Shown: positions 50,528-59,844, counted from the first letter of the stretch. The stretch is 64,000 nt of DNA from an uncultured Aquitalea sp. (GCF_945957525.1 NZ_CAMFLA010000005.1:62001-126000), one strand, 5' to 3'. Notes: generated by a model not told the origin, from the letters alone. Program-made: numbers and translations.

Positions 50528-53175
50528 GTTTCGGACACCGGTAGGGTGAATCGGAAAATACTACCACCACCGGGGTTGTCTTCCACCCAGAGTTGCCCCT
50601 CGTGGAATTCGATGATGGTGCGACAGATGTTCAGGCCCATGCCCATGCCTTCCTGCTTGGTGGTGAAGAAGGCATCGAACAGACGCTCCTTGAGGTCGGC
50701 CGGCACGCCGTGGCCGTGGTCGGCGATGGCCACCTCCACCCGGCGCGGGTTCAGCAGGCGGGCGTCCAGACTGAGGATGCGTTTGGAGGCCGGGGCGTCG
50801 ATCATGGATTCGATGCCGTTCTTGATTAGGTTGAGCAGCACCTGTTCGATCAGGATGGGGTCCACGTGCAGCGGCGGCAATCCGTCCGCCATGCGGATGT
50901 CGATCAGCGCAGCATGCCGGCGCGCTTCGATGTCGGCAATGGCCAGCGCCGCCTCGATGATGTCGGCCAGCTGGCAGGTTTTGCGGTTGGGCTCGCTCTG
51001 TTTGACGAACTCGCGGATGCGGCGCACCACCGTGCCGGCGCGCTCGGCCTGGGCGGTGATTTTCTCCATCACCGGCAGCAGGGTTTCCGGCGTGGCCTTG
51101 CCTTGGCGAATGCGCTCGATGCAGCCGGCCTGGTAGTTGGCGATGGCCGACAAGGGCTGGTTGAGTTCATGCGCCAGTGTGGACGCCATTTCCCCCATGG
51201 TGACCAGGCGCGAGGTGGATTGCAGCTGTTGCATCTGCTGCTGGTAGCGTTGTTCCGCCTCGTGTTGCTGGGTGGTGTCGGTGAGGATGGTCATGGCGAC
51301 GATGTGGCCGTTCACCCAGCGTATGCTGCGGCGGCGGATGGAGATCCAGCGCGCCGGTGGGTCCATCCAGACTTCCACGTCCACATCGCGTGCGGTGCGC
51401 ATCATTTCCACCAGCCGCAGATCGCAATAGGCCATGCCCTGTTCCGGCTGGCTGAGCGAAAACCACTGCTGGTAACGGTGGTTGCTGAACAAGAGTTCCA
51501 GCGTCACCGGGTCCACCACCGCCACGGCGGCGTCCAGCCCCTCTATCACGGTTACGAAGCGGTCGTGCGAATCCTCCAGCCGGCGCTGCGCTTCGCGCCG
51601 TTCGGTGACGTCGGTCAGTACCGCCATCCAGCCAGTATGGCGTCCTTGTGCGTCGATCAGCGGCGAAGCCAGGATGTGGGCGTCGAATTCCTCGCCGTTC
51701 TTGCGGCGCAATACCGATTCGAAGCCCTCCGGCGGCGCTTCGCCGGCCAATGTTTCGTTCAGGTCTTGCCGGTTGCGCTCGCCCAGCGCGCCGGCCCGCC
51801 AGTAGGGGTAGGGCGGTGCGAGGCCGATCAGCTCTTCCTCGCTGTAGCCGGTGAGTTGGCAGAAGGACGGGTTGACGTAGCTAATGCGACCTTCCAGATC
51901 GATGGCGCGGATGCCTACGGTCAGCGAATCCTCCATCGCTTTGCGGAAGGCTGATTCTTGCCGCAGTGCTTGCTCTGCCAGTTTCTCGGCGGTGATATCG
52001 CGGCCGGAGACGTGGGCCACTCCGCTGTCCGGCAGCGGGCTCAACGCCCAGACGATCCATCGTACGCCGCCGTCGCGGCCCACGATGCGGGTTTCCACAT
52101 AGCGGTCGGGCCCGCCGCTGTCGAACAGGCGGATGAAGCCTTCGCGCGCGTTTTCGCGGTCGGCGGGCGGCAGATAGTTGAGGAAGGAGGTGCCTTCCAG
52201 CTGGTCTGCGCTGTACCCCAACCCTTTTTCAAACGCCGGATTCACTTGCAGGATGGTGGTGTCGCGGCGGATCACGCCCAGCAGCTCCTGCGACAGGCGA
52301 TAGACGCGATCACGTTCCTGCTCGGCGTCCACGCGGCGACGGATATGGCGGTTGAGGCTGAGTAGGCTGAGCAGGGTCAGCAGTGCCATGCCGCCGATCA
52401 GGCCCAGCTGCAGCAGGCGCGCCTGGGTCAGCGCGCCTTTTATCGGGCGGGCGCTGATCAGCAGGCCGGTGCCGGGCATGTCCAGTTTTTCGCCGGCACC
52501 GGTGTGCAAGCGGCTCTGGCCGTTGCGCGCCAACGATTCGCCGTCGCGAGTTTGCAGCTCCAGTTGGTATTTTTCCGAGAACCAGGCCGGTGGCAGGCGG
52601 CGCACCACGTTATCGGCGTCGAACATCGCCACAACCGAGCCGTTGAACTGGCTGTTGACGTAAACCGGTATGTGCAGCTCGAAGCGCCAGCTGCCATTGG
52701 GCAGTCGATAGGGCTTGCCGTAGGCGAAGCGCCCGCTTAGCAGGGTTTGCCGAAAGGCGTCCTGGCTGTGGATGCGGCCGCCGGGCGACAGCGGGCCGTC
52801 CTCGTAGGGGGCGGTCCAGCGCAAGGTGCCCTGGCTGTCGGCGCGGGCGATGGCGAGCATCTCCGGGGTGTTGGCCAGCAGTTGGGATGCTTGGGTCTGG
52901 AAGGCGGTTTCATCCAGCTCGCCGCTGCCGACGCCGCGCGCCAGGTCAGCCAACTGGCCCAGATTGTCTTCCAGCTTCAGTTGCAGGGTTTGCTCCGCCC
53001 ATTGCGCGTCGCGCGCCAGATTGCTCTTTTGCTGTTCGGCTTCGCGCGCGTCCAGCGTCCACAGCATCACCCCCATGGTGAGGAAGAACAGCACGATGGT
53101 GGTGTTGGGGAACAGTCGGTACCAGCTGCTGCGTTTGCGGATGTCGTAGAAACGTGGCGTGCGCATGGGCGGCAT
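50524..53175 (-). CDS. Membrane sensor kinase with three PAS domains (DctS/FixL-like)
   Basis: 883 residues. Membrane helix 1 (about 24-42), a periplasmic sensor of about 205 residues, membrane helix 2 (about 250-272), three PAS/PAC modules (about 290-410, 412-535, 540-650), HisKA with phospho-His in LAHELNQPLSAIANY near 670, and a HATPase (760-880: NLIKNGIESM, DHGHGV, GMGMGLNI). The HELNQPL and KNGIEAM-like boxes place it with the FixL/DctS/TodS kinases. The adjacent divergent gene encodes a LivK-type binding protein without a transporter, which may carry the ligand to the periplasmic domain. Confidence 0.9.
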   Translation of the reverse strand: MPPMRTPRFYDIRKRSSWYRLFPNTTIVLFFLTMGVMLWTLDAREAEQQKSNLARDAQWAEQTLQLKLEDNLGQLADLARGVGSGELDETAFQTQASQLLANTPEMLAIARADSQGTLRWTAPYEDGPLSPGGRIHSQDAFRQTLLSGRFAYGKPYRLPNGSWRFELHIPVYVNSQFNGSVVAMFDADNVVRRLPPAWFSEKYQLELQTRDGESLARNGQSRLHTGAGEKLDMPGTGLLISARPIKGALTQARLLQLGLIGGMALLTLLSLLSLNRHIRRRVDAEQERDRVYRLSQELLGVIRRDTTILQVNPAFEKGLGYSADQLEGTSFLNYLPPADRENAREGFIRLFDSGGPDRYVETRIVGRDGGVRWIVWALSPLPDSGVAHVSGRDITAEKLAEQALRQESAFRKAMEDSLTVGIRAIDLEGRISYVNPSFCQLTGYSEEELIGLAPPYPYWRAGALGERNRQDLNETLAGEAPPEGFESVLRRKNGEEFDAHILASPLIDAQGRHTGWMAVLTDVTERREAQRRLEDSHDRFVTVIEGLDAAVAVVDPVTLELLFSNHRYQQWFSLSQPEQGMAYCDLRLVEMMRTARDVDVEVWMDPPARWISIRRRSIRWVNGHIVAMTILTDTTQQHEAEQRYQQQMQQLQSTSRLVTMGEMASTLAHELNQPLSAIANYQAGCIERIRQGKATPETLLPVMEKITAQAERAGTVVRRIREFVKQSEPNRKTCQLADIIEAALAIADIEARRHAALIDIRMADGLPPLHVDPILIEQVLLNLIKNGIESMIDAPASKRILSLDARLLNPRRVEVAIADHGHGVPADLKERLFDAFFTTKQEGMGMGLNICRTIIEFHEGQLWVEDNPGGGSIFRFTLPVSET

Positions 53176-53342
53176 GCCCTCCGGTAGGGCGGACGAGGGG
53201 AATGTGCGCCAGTTTACGCGATGGCGGCGGCGCTGGCAGTAAGGGTTACTCCCCGGTGTGGCCTTGGCGGGAGCGGGGCGGTCGCGAGGCTTGAGCGCCG
53301 GCGGTTCGCGGTTTACCCTGCCGCATCAACGCAAAGTTTCCC

Positions 53343-54518
53343 ATGATGAAGATTTCCTTTCTGCTTGCCGTCTGCCTGCTGTTTGCCTGTACGGCGAAGG
53401 CTTCGCCCCAGCCCATTCGCATTGGCGTGCCCGGTGCCTTTACCGGCGGCTCCGCGCCGATGGGCATCAGTATGCGCAACGGCATTCGCCTGGCTGCCGA
53501 CGAGATCAATCGCGCTGGCGGCATTCTGGGCCGGCCAGTGGAACTGGTGGAACGCGACGATGCCGGCATACCCGCCAAGGGCGTCAAGCTGGCGCAGCAA
53601 TTGGTGGGGCAGGAGCGGGTGGTTGCGGCAGTGGGCTTCGTCAATACCGGGGTGGCGCTGGCGGCCAGCAAAACTTATCAGGACGCCAAGGTGCCGGTGG
53701 TGCTGGCGGTGGCGACCGCGGCCATCCTGACCCGGCAGTTCCCGCTGCGCGGCAATACCGAGAACTACGTCTTCCGCGTGGCCGCCGCCGATGATCTGCA
53801 AGCGCCGCTGATCGTGCGCGAGGCGGTGGAACGCTCCGGGTATCGCAAGCTGGCCATCTTTGCCGACAATACCAACTACGGCTACCAGGGCCTGATGGAG
53901 CTGGAAAAGTCGCTGGCGCAGTACGGCATAAAGCCCAGCTATGTGGCGCGCTTCAATCTGCAGGAGCGGGACATGGCCACTTACCTGGCACAGGCGCGCG
54001 ATGCCGGCAGCCAGGCGGTGCTGACCTACGCCATCGGGCCGGAGCTGGCGGAGATGGCCAACTCGATGGCGCGCATGGACTGGCGCGCCCCGATGATCGG
54101 CAGTTGGACGCTGTCGATGTCCAATTTCATTGATAACGCCGGCCCCAATGGCGAGGGCGCGCGCATGGTGCAGTCCTTCATCCCCTCGGAGGATGCCTCG
54201 CCGCGCCGGCGCGCCTTTCTGGATGGCTACCAGTGGTTGTTCCATACCCGCCGCATACTGTCGCCGCCGTCGGCGGCACAGGGCTATGACGCCATGAAGT
54301 TACTGGCGGCCGCCATCCGCCAGGCCGGCTCGCTGGATGGGCGCGCCATCGTGCAAGCACTGGAGAGCCTGAAGCAGCCGGTGGATGGCGTGATCACCAC
54401 ATATCGCCAGCCCTTCAGTCGCAGTAATCACGAAGCTATCGATCAGAACATGCCGGTGATCGGCAAGGTGGAGCATGGCCGTGTGGTGTTTGCTTACCCT
54501 GCCGACAAGAAACGCTGA
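53343..54518 (+). CDS. Solitary LivK-type periplasmic binding protein
   Basis: 391 residues with a signal peptide (ISFLLAVCLLFACTAKA; a cysteine in the hydrophobic part is not in a good lipobox). The mature protein is a type I periplasmic-binding fold of the branched-chain amino acid group: IRIGVPGAFTGGSAPMG, GIRLAADEINRAGGILGRPVEL in part, GFVNTGVALAASK, and FADNTNYGYQGL. No permease or ATPase gene is near, and it is divergent from a sensor kinase, so it may act as that kinase's ligand-binding partner or use permeases encoded elsewhere. ATG 53346 is an alternative start one codon on. Confidence 0.87.
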   Translation: MMKISFLLAVCLLFACTAKASPQPIRIGVPGAFTGGSAPMGISMRNGIRLAADEINRAGGILGRPVELVERDDAGIPAKGVKLAQQLVGQERVVAAVGFVNTGVALAASKTYQDAKVPVVLAVATAAILTRQFPLRGNTENYVFRVAAADDLQAPLIVREAVERSGYRKLAIFADNTNYGYQGLMELEKSLAQYGIKPSYVARFNLQERDMATYLAQARDAGSQAVLTYAIGPELAEMANSMARMDWRAPMIGSWTLSMSNFIDNAGPNGEGARMVQSFIPSEDASPRRRAFLDGYQWLFHTRRILSPPSAAQGYDAMKLLAAAIRQAGSLDGRAIVQALESLKQPVDGVITTYRQPFSRSNHEAIDQNMPVIGKVEHGRVVFAYPADKKR

Positions 54519-55394
54519 TCAGACCACGCTGCCGGGCAGCGGGATGCGCTCGGTCTCGCCGGGGATGGCGGGAAAACGGTTGGCCTGCCAGTCGTCCCGC
54601 GCCTGGGCGATGCGTTCGCGGCGGCTGGAGACGAAGTTCCAGTCCAGATAACGGGGCGCGTCCGGTTCCGGGCCGGCCAGAATCAGCAGCCGGGTATTGT
54701 CGCTGGCTACCAGTCGCGCGTTGTCGCAGGGCGAGAGCAAGCCCAGTTCGCCGGCTGCCAGCGGGTGGCCGTCCAGCGTCACCGCGCCGCTGGCGACATA
54801 AACGCCGCGTTCGGCAAACCCTTCCGGCACGCTCAGCGCCGCGCCGGCTTCCAGTTCCGCCGCGGCGTACAAGGCCGGCGCGGGAAACGGCACCGGCGAA
54901 CGCAAACCCCAGGCTTCGCCCAGAATCACGCGAATGCGCGCGCCCGGTGCTTCCAGCTGCGGCAAATCGGCCGCCGGCACATGATGGAAGGCCGGTTCGC
55001 ATTCTTCCAGCGCGACGGGCAATGCCAGCCACAACTGGATGCCTTCCACTTTGCCGCCGGTGGCGCGGACCTCTGCCGGCACCCGCTCGGAATGCACGAT
55101 GCCGCGGCCGGCAATCATCAGATTGGCCGCGCCGGGTTCGATCCGTTGCACGGAACCCAGGCTGTCGCGGTGCATGAATGCGCCGTCGAACAGATAGGTT
55201 AGCGTGGCGAGACCGATATGCGGGTGAGGGCGCACATCGCCCTCGGTGCCGGCGTCGGCAAAATGCGCCGGCCCCATGTGATCCAGGAAGATGAAAGGGC
55301 CGATGTGCCGCGCTGCCCGGGTGGGCAGCAGGCGGCGCACGATGAAGCCGATGTCGCTTTCCTTGCCAGTAACGGTCAAAGCCCATTGGGTCAT
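54519..55394 (-). CDS. Pirin family protein
   Basis: 291-residue bicupin. Pirin landmarks: GPFIFLDHMGP, the metal-binding HPHIGLATLTYLFDG, HRDSLGS, AGRGIVHSER and GIQLWLALP in the N-terminal cupin (iron ligands expected from these histidines and a glutamate), and the C-terminal cupin ending in YLDWNFVSS. Pirins include quercetinases and redox-sensing regulators; the role here is unknown. A second pirin gene lies 57 bases upstream on the same strand, so they probably form one unit. Confidence 0.9.
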   Translation of the reverse strand: MTQWALTVTGKESDIGFIVRRLLPTRAARHIGPFIFLDHMGPAHFADAGTEGDVRPHPHIGLATLTYLFDGAFMHRDSLGSVQRIEPGAANLMIAGRGIVHSERVPAEVRATGGKVEGIQLWLALPVALEECEPAFHHVPAADLPQLEAPGARIRVILGEAWGLRSPVPFPAPALYAAAELEAGAALSVPEGFAERGVYVASGAVTLDGHPLAAGELGLLSPCDNARLVASDNTRLLILAGPEPDAPRYLDWNFVSSRRERIAQARDDWQANRFPAIPGETERIPLPGSVV

Positions 55395-55451
55395 GGTGCT
55401 GCTCCTTGGTGCGGCAAGGCCGCCGATGAGGCGGCCTTGCGGTGGGTCGGG

Positions 55452-56294
55452 TCAGAAACGGCCGCTGCGATAGTCGTCAAAAGCCTGTTCCAGCTCTTCG
55501 CGAGAATTCATCACGAAGGGCCCCCATTGGGCAATGGGCTCGTTCAGCGGCTGGCCGGCAATCACCAGCAGCCGCGCTTCGCCGCTGGCGCTGATGCGCA
55601 CACCGTTAGCCGAAGGCAGATTGGCCAGTACGGCCATCTGGCGCTGCGTCACGGTTTGGGCGCGCTCTCCCACGCTGACTTCGCCGGCATACACATAGAT
55701 GAAGGCATTGTAGCCAGCCGGAATCGTTACTTCCTCCGTGCCGCCCGCCTTCAAATGCAAGTCCAGGTACAGCGGGTCGGTATCCTCGCGGCGGATGGCT
55801 CCGCCTTCGCCGGCAATGCGGCGCAGCGTGCTGCCTTGCTCGGTGACGCTTTGCGGGATGTCGCTGGCAGGAATATCGCGATACCAGGCGTCTATCATCT
55901 TGCGCTTCGCCGGCAGGTTCACCCACAACTGGAAGCCATGCATCAGGCCGTCTTCCTGCTCCGGCAGTTCGGAGTGGACCACCCCGCGTCCTGCGGTCAT
56001 CCACTGCACGCCGCCCGGGCCGAGCAAGCCTTCCTGACCGGTGCTGTCGCGGTGACGCATACGGCCATCCAGCATATAGGTCACGGTTTCAAAGCCGCGA
56101 TGCGGATGGTCCGGGAAGCCTGCGATGTAGTCATCCTGGTTGTCCGAACGGAACTCGTCCAGCATCAGGAAGGGATCGAGCCGGCGTTGCAGGTCTTGCG
56201 TCAGTACCCGCAGCAGGCGAACGCCCGCGCCGTCCGATACGGCCACTCCGTTCACGAGGCGTTCCACTTCGCGGCTGATGAAAGTTTTGTCCAT
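55452..56294 (-). CDS. Pirin family protein, second copy
   Basis: 280-residue bicupin: LDPFLMLDEFRSD, metal site HPHRGFETVTYMLDG, HRDSTGQEG, TAGRGVVHSELP, HGFQLWVNLP, and C-terminal GPFVMNSREELEQAFDDY. It belongs to the more common YhaK/YhhW-type pirins and is only distantly similar to its neighbour, so this is not a recent duplication. I start at ATG 56294, preceded by AAGGAG. Divergent from a LysR gene with an AT-rich spacer between, so the LysR protein is its probable regulator. Confidence 0.9.
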   Translation of the reverse strand: MDKTFISREVERLVNGVAVSDGAGVRLLRVLTQDLQRRLDPFLMLDEFRSDNQDDYIAGFPDHPHRGFETVTYMLDGRMRHRDSTGQEGLLGPGGVQWMTAGRGVVHSELPEQEDGLMHGFQLWVNLPAKRKMIDAWYRDIPASDIPQSVTEQGSTLRRIAGEGGAIRREDTDPLYLDLHLKAGGTEEVTIPAGYNAFIYVYAGEVSVGERAQTVTQRQMAVLANLPSANGVRISASGEARLLVIAGQPLNEPIAQWGPFVMNSREELEQAFDDYRSGRF

Positions 56295-56410
56295 TTGGCG
56301 CTCCTTGTCTGGGTGGGCCGCCATCGGCCCGTCATGAGTAGCATTATTGCAATGAAAAATATGATAAAAAAGCGCAAAATATAGCTTTAAAACATCAATA
56401 AATTAGATAT

Positions 56411-57319
56411 ATGAAACAGCCTAGAACTTCCCTGGAGCAGTGGCTGGTACTGCAGGCCATTGTTGCTGAAGGCGGTTATGCCCAGGCGGCGGAGCGCTTG
56501 CACCGCAGTCAGTCATCCATCAGTTATACCGTGGCGCGCCTGCAGGAGCAGCTGGGCGTGGCGCTATTGCAGCCGCAAGGGCGGCGCATGGCGCTGACTC
56601 CCGCGGGGGAGGCTTTGCTGCGCGACGCCGAGGCCTTGTTGTCGGCTTCGGTGCGGCTGGAGGATAAGGCGCACTCCTTGCAGCAAGGCTGGGAGCCTGA
56701 GGTGAGGTTGGCGGTGGACAGCCTGTTTCCGGCGGAAGCCCTACTGCCGGCACTGGGGCGTTTTGCCGCCCATTGCACGGCAACGCGGTTGCAGATGCAC
56801 GAGGTGGTGATGTCCGGGGCCGACGACGCGCTGCACGGCGGCTGGGTGGAAATGGCCATTGCCGGCCGGGTGCCGCAGGGCTTTCTAGGCGAATGGCTGA
56901 TGGATGCCGAGTTTGTCGCCTGTGCCGCGCCCTCTCACCCGCTGCATCGTCTGCACCGACCGCTCGGCATGGAAGACTTGCGCGAGCATGTGCAGGTAGT
57001 GCTGCGCGACTCGGGCAGCCGCCAGCCGCGAGACGAGGGGTGGCTGGGAGCCTGGCAGCGCTGGACGGTATCGCAGCCGGAAACCGCCATTGCCGCCGTG
57101 CGATCCGGCTATGCCTTTGGCTGGCTGGCCTGGCACCGGGTGGCGGCGCTGGTGGATGGCGGGGAGTTACTGCCCTTGCCATTGGCGCAAGGGCAGCGGC
57201 GCAAGGCGTCGCTGCATCTGGTGCTGGCGGACCCGCAGGCAGCCGGGCCGGCCACACGCCATCTGGCGCAGTGTCTTGCCGAAGAGGCGGCCGCCTGGCG
57301 CGCGGCCTGCCCGGCTTGA
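56411..57319 (+). CDS. LysR-family regulator divergent from pirin genes
   Basis: 302-residue regulator: N-terminal winged helix (LEQWLVLQAIVAEGGYAQAA, SQSSISYTVARLQ) and a C-terminal effector-binding domain. The form of the N-terminus is common among LysR regulators that control a divergent pirin or oxidoreductase gene. The 116-base spacer is very AT-rich and includes ATCAAT-AAA-TTAGAT-like half sites, but I cannot fix an operator. A bidirectional terminator follows. Confidence 0.88.
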   Translation: MKQPRTSLEQWLVLQAIVAEGGYAQAAERLHRSQSSISYTVARLQEQLGVALLQPQGRRMALTPAGEALLRDAEALLSASVRLEDKAHSLQQGWEPEVRLAVDSLFPAEALLPALGRFAAHCTATRLQMHEVVMSGADDALHGGWVEMAIAGRVPQGFLGEWLMDAEFVACAAPSHPLHRLHRPLGMEDLREHVQVVLRDSGSRQPRDEGWLGAWQRWTVSQPETAIAAVRSGYAFGWLAWHRVAALVDGGELLPLPLAQGQRRKASLHLVLADPQAAGPATRHLAQCLAEEAAAWRAACPA

Positions 57320-57361
57320 GGGCGGACAGGTCTGGCTGTGCGGTGTTGCGGCGTCCGGGCA

Positions 57362-57394
57362 AAACAAAGACCCGGCATCGCCGGGTCTTTGTTT
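57362..57394. terminator. Bidirectional terminator between LysR and GntR genes
   Basis: A perfect 14-bp stem AAACAAAGACCCGG (57362-57375) and complement (57381-57394) with a 5-base loop, between convergent genes. Confidence 0.92.
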
Positions 57395-57399
57395 GTATG

Positions 57400-57411
57400 G
57401 GTTGGCCGAAG
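57400..57411 (-). repeat. CTTCGGCCAACC repeat, copy 11
   Basis: Exact 12-mer on the minus strand, intergenic, between the terminator and the GntR stop. Confidence 0.88.
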
Positions 57412-57416
57412 CGGAC

Positions 57417-58088
57417 TCAGTGGCTTTGCTGGCCTTGCAGATAGTGCTCCAGCGCGTGGCCGGCCGACAGGATGTGGAAGCGGATGAACTCGGCCGCTTC
57501 GTCGGCTGCGCCCGCCTTACACAGCTCCAGCAGGCGGGTGTGCTCCTCGTGCGCCCGCTCCATGGTGCGAGTGAAGAGGATTTGCATGCGGGTGTAGCGG
57601 TCCGTCTTGTTGTGCAGCTGCTCGATCAGCGCCAGCGTATTGGGACGGCGGGCGGCGCGGTACAGCGCCAGGTGAAAGCGGGAGTTGAGCTCACCCCAGT
57701 GGCGCACGTCGTTCTTGTGCAGCGCCTGTTCGAATTCGCTCAGCGTGGCGGCGGCCAGCTCGTGGTCGGCCGCGGTCTGACAGGGAATGGAGGCCTTCAG
57801 CACCGAGCTTTCCAGCATGGCGCGAATTTCCAGCAGTTCCAGCACGTCCTCCAGGGACAACTTGGATACCACGGCTCCTTTGTGGTCGATGATCTGGATC
57901 AGGCCTTCGGCTTCCAGCTGGCGCAGGGCTTCACGCACCGGCACGCGGCTGACGCCGTATTCGTTGGATAGCGCTTCTTGGCGCAATTGCTGGCCATCGG
58001 CGAATTCTCCGGAGAGGATGCGCTGGCGAAGCGATTCGGTTACGGCACTGGTCAGCGTCTGGCGCTTGATCGGCTGCAGGGTAGTCAT
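57417..58088 (-). CDS. GntR-family regulator, FadR/FCD subfamily
   Basis: 223 residues: N-terminal winged helix (about 8-75; SLRQRILSGEFADGQQLRQ, EYGVSRVPVREALRQLEAEG) and an all-helical FCD ligand domain (about 85-215; HWGELNSRFHLALYRAA with likely metal-binding Asp/His residues and HILSAGHAL). FCD regulators usually respond to organic or sugar acids. No obvious target operon is adjacent, since tRNA genes lie upstream and a convergent LysR gene downstream. I prefer ATG 58088 to the in-frame TTG at 58109. Confidence 0.9.
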   Translation of the reverse strand: MTTLQPIKRQTLTSAVTESLRQRILSGEFADGQQLRQEALSNEYGVSRVPVREALRQLEAEGLIQIIDHKGAVVSKLSLEDVLELLEIRAMLESSVLKASIPCQTAADHELAAATLSEFEQALHKNDVRHWGELNSRFHLALYRAARRPNTLALIEQLHNKTDRYTRMQILFTRTMERAHEEHTRLLELCKAGAADEAAEFIRFHILSAGHALEHYLQGQQSH

Positions 58089-58150
58089 GATTGTTTGTCT
58101 GTCAGTCAATCGGATAAATGCAAATGTATTCGATTATACGGAGGTTACAC

Positions 58151-58159
58151 TGTCAGACA
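58151..58159. promoter_or_regulatory. Candidate GntR operator
   Basis: TGTC-A-GACA, a perfect dyad 63 bases upstream of the GntR start, within the longer CTTGTCTGACAG on the minus strand. A related TTTGTCTGTCAG lies at 58093-58104. FadR-type proteins bind similar short dyads, so self-regulation is possible. Confidence 0.35.
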
Positions 58160-58192
58160 AGAGCGGGATACATACGAATTTGTCGCGAAAAT

Positions 58193-58218
58193 GAAAAAAC
58201 CCGGCCACTGGCCGGGTT
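58193..58218 (-). terminator. Terminator of the tRNA cluster
   Basis: 10-bp stem AACCCGGCCA (58198-58207) and complement (58209-58218) with, on the minus strand, a T6 tail, 11 bases beyond the last tRNA. Confidence 0.85.
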
Positions 58219-58228
58219 CTTGCAAAAC

Positions 58229-58305
58229 TGGGGTGGATGATGGGGCTCGAACCCACGACAACAGGAATCACAATCCTGGACTCTACCAACTGAGCTACAT
58301 CCACC
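58229..58305 (-). tRNA. tRNA-His (GTG), copy 2
   Basis: Full cloverleaf with encoded CCA, 77 bases. Acceptor GTGGATG/CATCCAC with the extra G-1 opposite C73 that is special to histidine tRNAs; anticodon stem CAGGA/TCCTG with loop TTGTGAT, anticodon GTG. Identical to the copy 47 bases upstream. Confidence 0.97.
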
Positions 58306-58352
58306 GCCGAAGCGGGTTGGCTTCCGGCGTAAAGCCGAAGGCCTGAATTTTG

Positions 58353-58429
58353 TGGGGTGGATGATGGGGCTCGAACCCACGACAACAGGAATCACAATCC
58401 TGGACTCTACCAACTGAGCTACATCCACC
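58353..58429 (-). tRNA. tRNA-His (GTG), copy 1
   Basis: Same 77-base sequence as the neighbouring copy, with encoded CCA, G-1 and anticodon GTG. Third gene of the minus-strand order Pro-Arg-His-His. Confidence 0.97.
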
Positions 58430-58481
58430 ACAGGGTGCCGCATTCTATAGAATGCCGCGATTTACTTCAACTGCTTGTTAC

Positions 58482-58558
58482 TGGCGCGCCCGACAGGACT
58501 TGAACCTGTAACCCCCGGCTTAGAAGGCCGGTGCTCTATCCGGTTGAGCTACGGGCGC
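58482..58558 (-). tRNA. tRNA-Arg (TCT)
   Basis: 77 bases with encoded CCA. Acceptor GCGCCCG/CGGGCGC, discriminator G, anticodon stem CCGGC/GCCGG with loop CTTCTAA, anticodon TCT, reading AGA/AGG. Confidence 0.95.
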
Positions 58559-58582
58559 TCATATCGGGCATCGCGCTATATC

Positions 58583-58659
58583 TGGTCGGGGCGGCGGGAT
58601 TCGAACTCGCGACCCCCTGATCCCAAATCAGGTGCGCTACCAGGCTGCGCTACGCCCCG
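58583..58659 (-). tRNA. tRNA-Pro (TGG)
   Basis: 77 bases with encoded CCA. Acceptor CGGGGCG/CGCCCCG, discriminator A, anticodon stem CCTGA/TCAGG with loop TTTGGGA, anticodon TGG. First gene of the cluster; its promoter should lie in 58660-58720. Confidence 0.96.
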
Positions 58660-58921
58660 ACGACAGAGTCCGCAACTATACGGATGGGGCCATTGCCTGT
58701 CAACACCTGTTGCCAATTGTTTTTCGCGACAAGCGCGGAAAGGGCTTGGTGCATCTTCTGGCAAGCTTGATGCAGGCATGATCTAAGCCAATGATATATA
58801 GATGCTAATTGCTGAAAATTTGCTTCACATGAAGTTATTCTTAATGTATTTTTATGGTTTCTAAAAAAGCCGAAAAATGAGAAAATTGCCGCCTCTTTTC
58901 AAGTTCCATACGGAATCAGGC

Positions 58922-59773
58922 ATGGCAGCGCAACTCATTGATGGTAAGGCAGTAGCAGAAAAACTGGTCGCCCGCGTAGGCGAGGGCGTGCAGGCCCGCT
59001 TGGCCGCAGGCAAGCGCGCGCCGGCGCTGGCGGTGATCCTGGTGGGCGATGACCCGGCCTCCGGTGTGTACGTGGGCAGCAAGAAGCGCGCGTGCGAAAA
59101 GGCGGGTATCCGCTCGGTGGCGTACGACCTGCCGGCCGCCACAAGTCAGGAAGAGCTGCTGGCCATCATCGACAAGCTCAACGCCGACGACAGCGTGGAC
59201 GGCATTCTGGTGCAGCTGCCGTTGCCGCGTCAGATCGACCCGCAAGCGGTGATCGAGCGCATCGACCCGAAAAAAGATGTGGACGGCTTCCATCCCTATA
59301 ATATGGGCCGCCTGGCCATCAAGATGCCGCTGTTGCGCCCGTGCACGCCGCGCGGTGTGATGACCTTGCTGGAAGAGTACGGCATCGACCCCAAGGGGAA
59401 GAAAGCGGTGATTGTCGGCGCGTCCAATATTGTTGGCCGTCCGCAGGCGCTGGAGATGTTGCTGGCGCGCGCCACCGTCACTGTTTGCCATAGCGCCACG
59501 CAGGATCTGGCCCGCGAAGTGGGCGAGGCGGACATCGTGGTGGCTGCCGTGGGCATTCCCGGCTTCATCAAGGGCGAGTGGGTCAAGCCGGGCGCGGTGG
59601 TGATCGACGTGGGCATCAACCGCCTGGATACCGGCAAGCTGGCCGGCGACGTGGAGTTCGCCGCCGCCGCCGAGCGCGCCAGTTTCATCACCCCGGTGCC
59701 GGGCGGCGTCGGTCCGATGACGGTGGCCACCCTCTTGCAGAATACGCTGGATTCGGCCAATCTCAACGCCTGA
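58922..59773 (+). CDS. folD: Methylenetetrahydrofolate dehydrogenase / cyclohydrolase
   Basis: 283-residue bifunctional enzyme that converts 5,10-methylene-THF to 10-formyl-THF with NADP+. Y50 and catalytic K54 lie in [32 protein letters not shown], the cofactor segment GASNIVGRP and the C-terminal [16 protein letters not shown] are all present. I start at ATG 58922, which gives the usual N-terminus; the frame is open from 58877. The AT-rich 260-base upstream region contains a 12-bp dyad CTTCACATGAAG (58823-58834) of unknown use. A terminator separates it from purU. Confidence 0.96.
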   Translation: MAAQLIDGKAVAEKLVARVGEGVQARLAAGKRAPALAVILVGDDPASGVYVGSKKRACEKAGIRSVAYDLPAATSQEELLAIIDKLNADDSVDGILVQLPLPRQIDPQAVIERIDPKKDVDGFHPYNMGRLAIKMPLLRPCTPRGVMTLLEEYGIDPKGKKAVIVGASNIVGRPQALEMLLARATVTVCHSATQDLAREVGEADIVVAAVGIPGFIKGEWVKPGAVVIDVGINRLDTGKLAGDVEFAAAAERASFITPVPGGVGPMTVATLLQNTLDSANLNA

Positions 59774-59796
59774 CCCGGAGCAAGACAGGATTGGGG

Positions 59797-59844
59797 CGCC
59801 ACAGCCGGCGGGAGCAGTTAGCCCGCAGGCTGTGGCGTTTGTTA
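59797..59844 (+). terminator. Terminator after folD
   Basis: A 16-position stem with one mismatch (arms 59797-59812 and 59822-59837, core CGCCACAGCC/GGCTGTGGCG), 9-base loop, then TTTGTTATT. Confidence 0.85.

Noticed and set aside
58229-58659. tRNA cluster as an integration site of a mobile element
   Set aside because: No integrase, no partial tRNA repeat and no change of gene content nearby.
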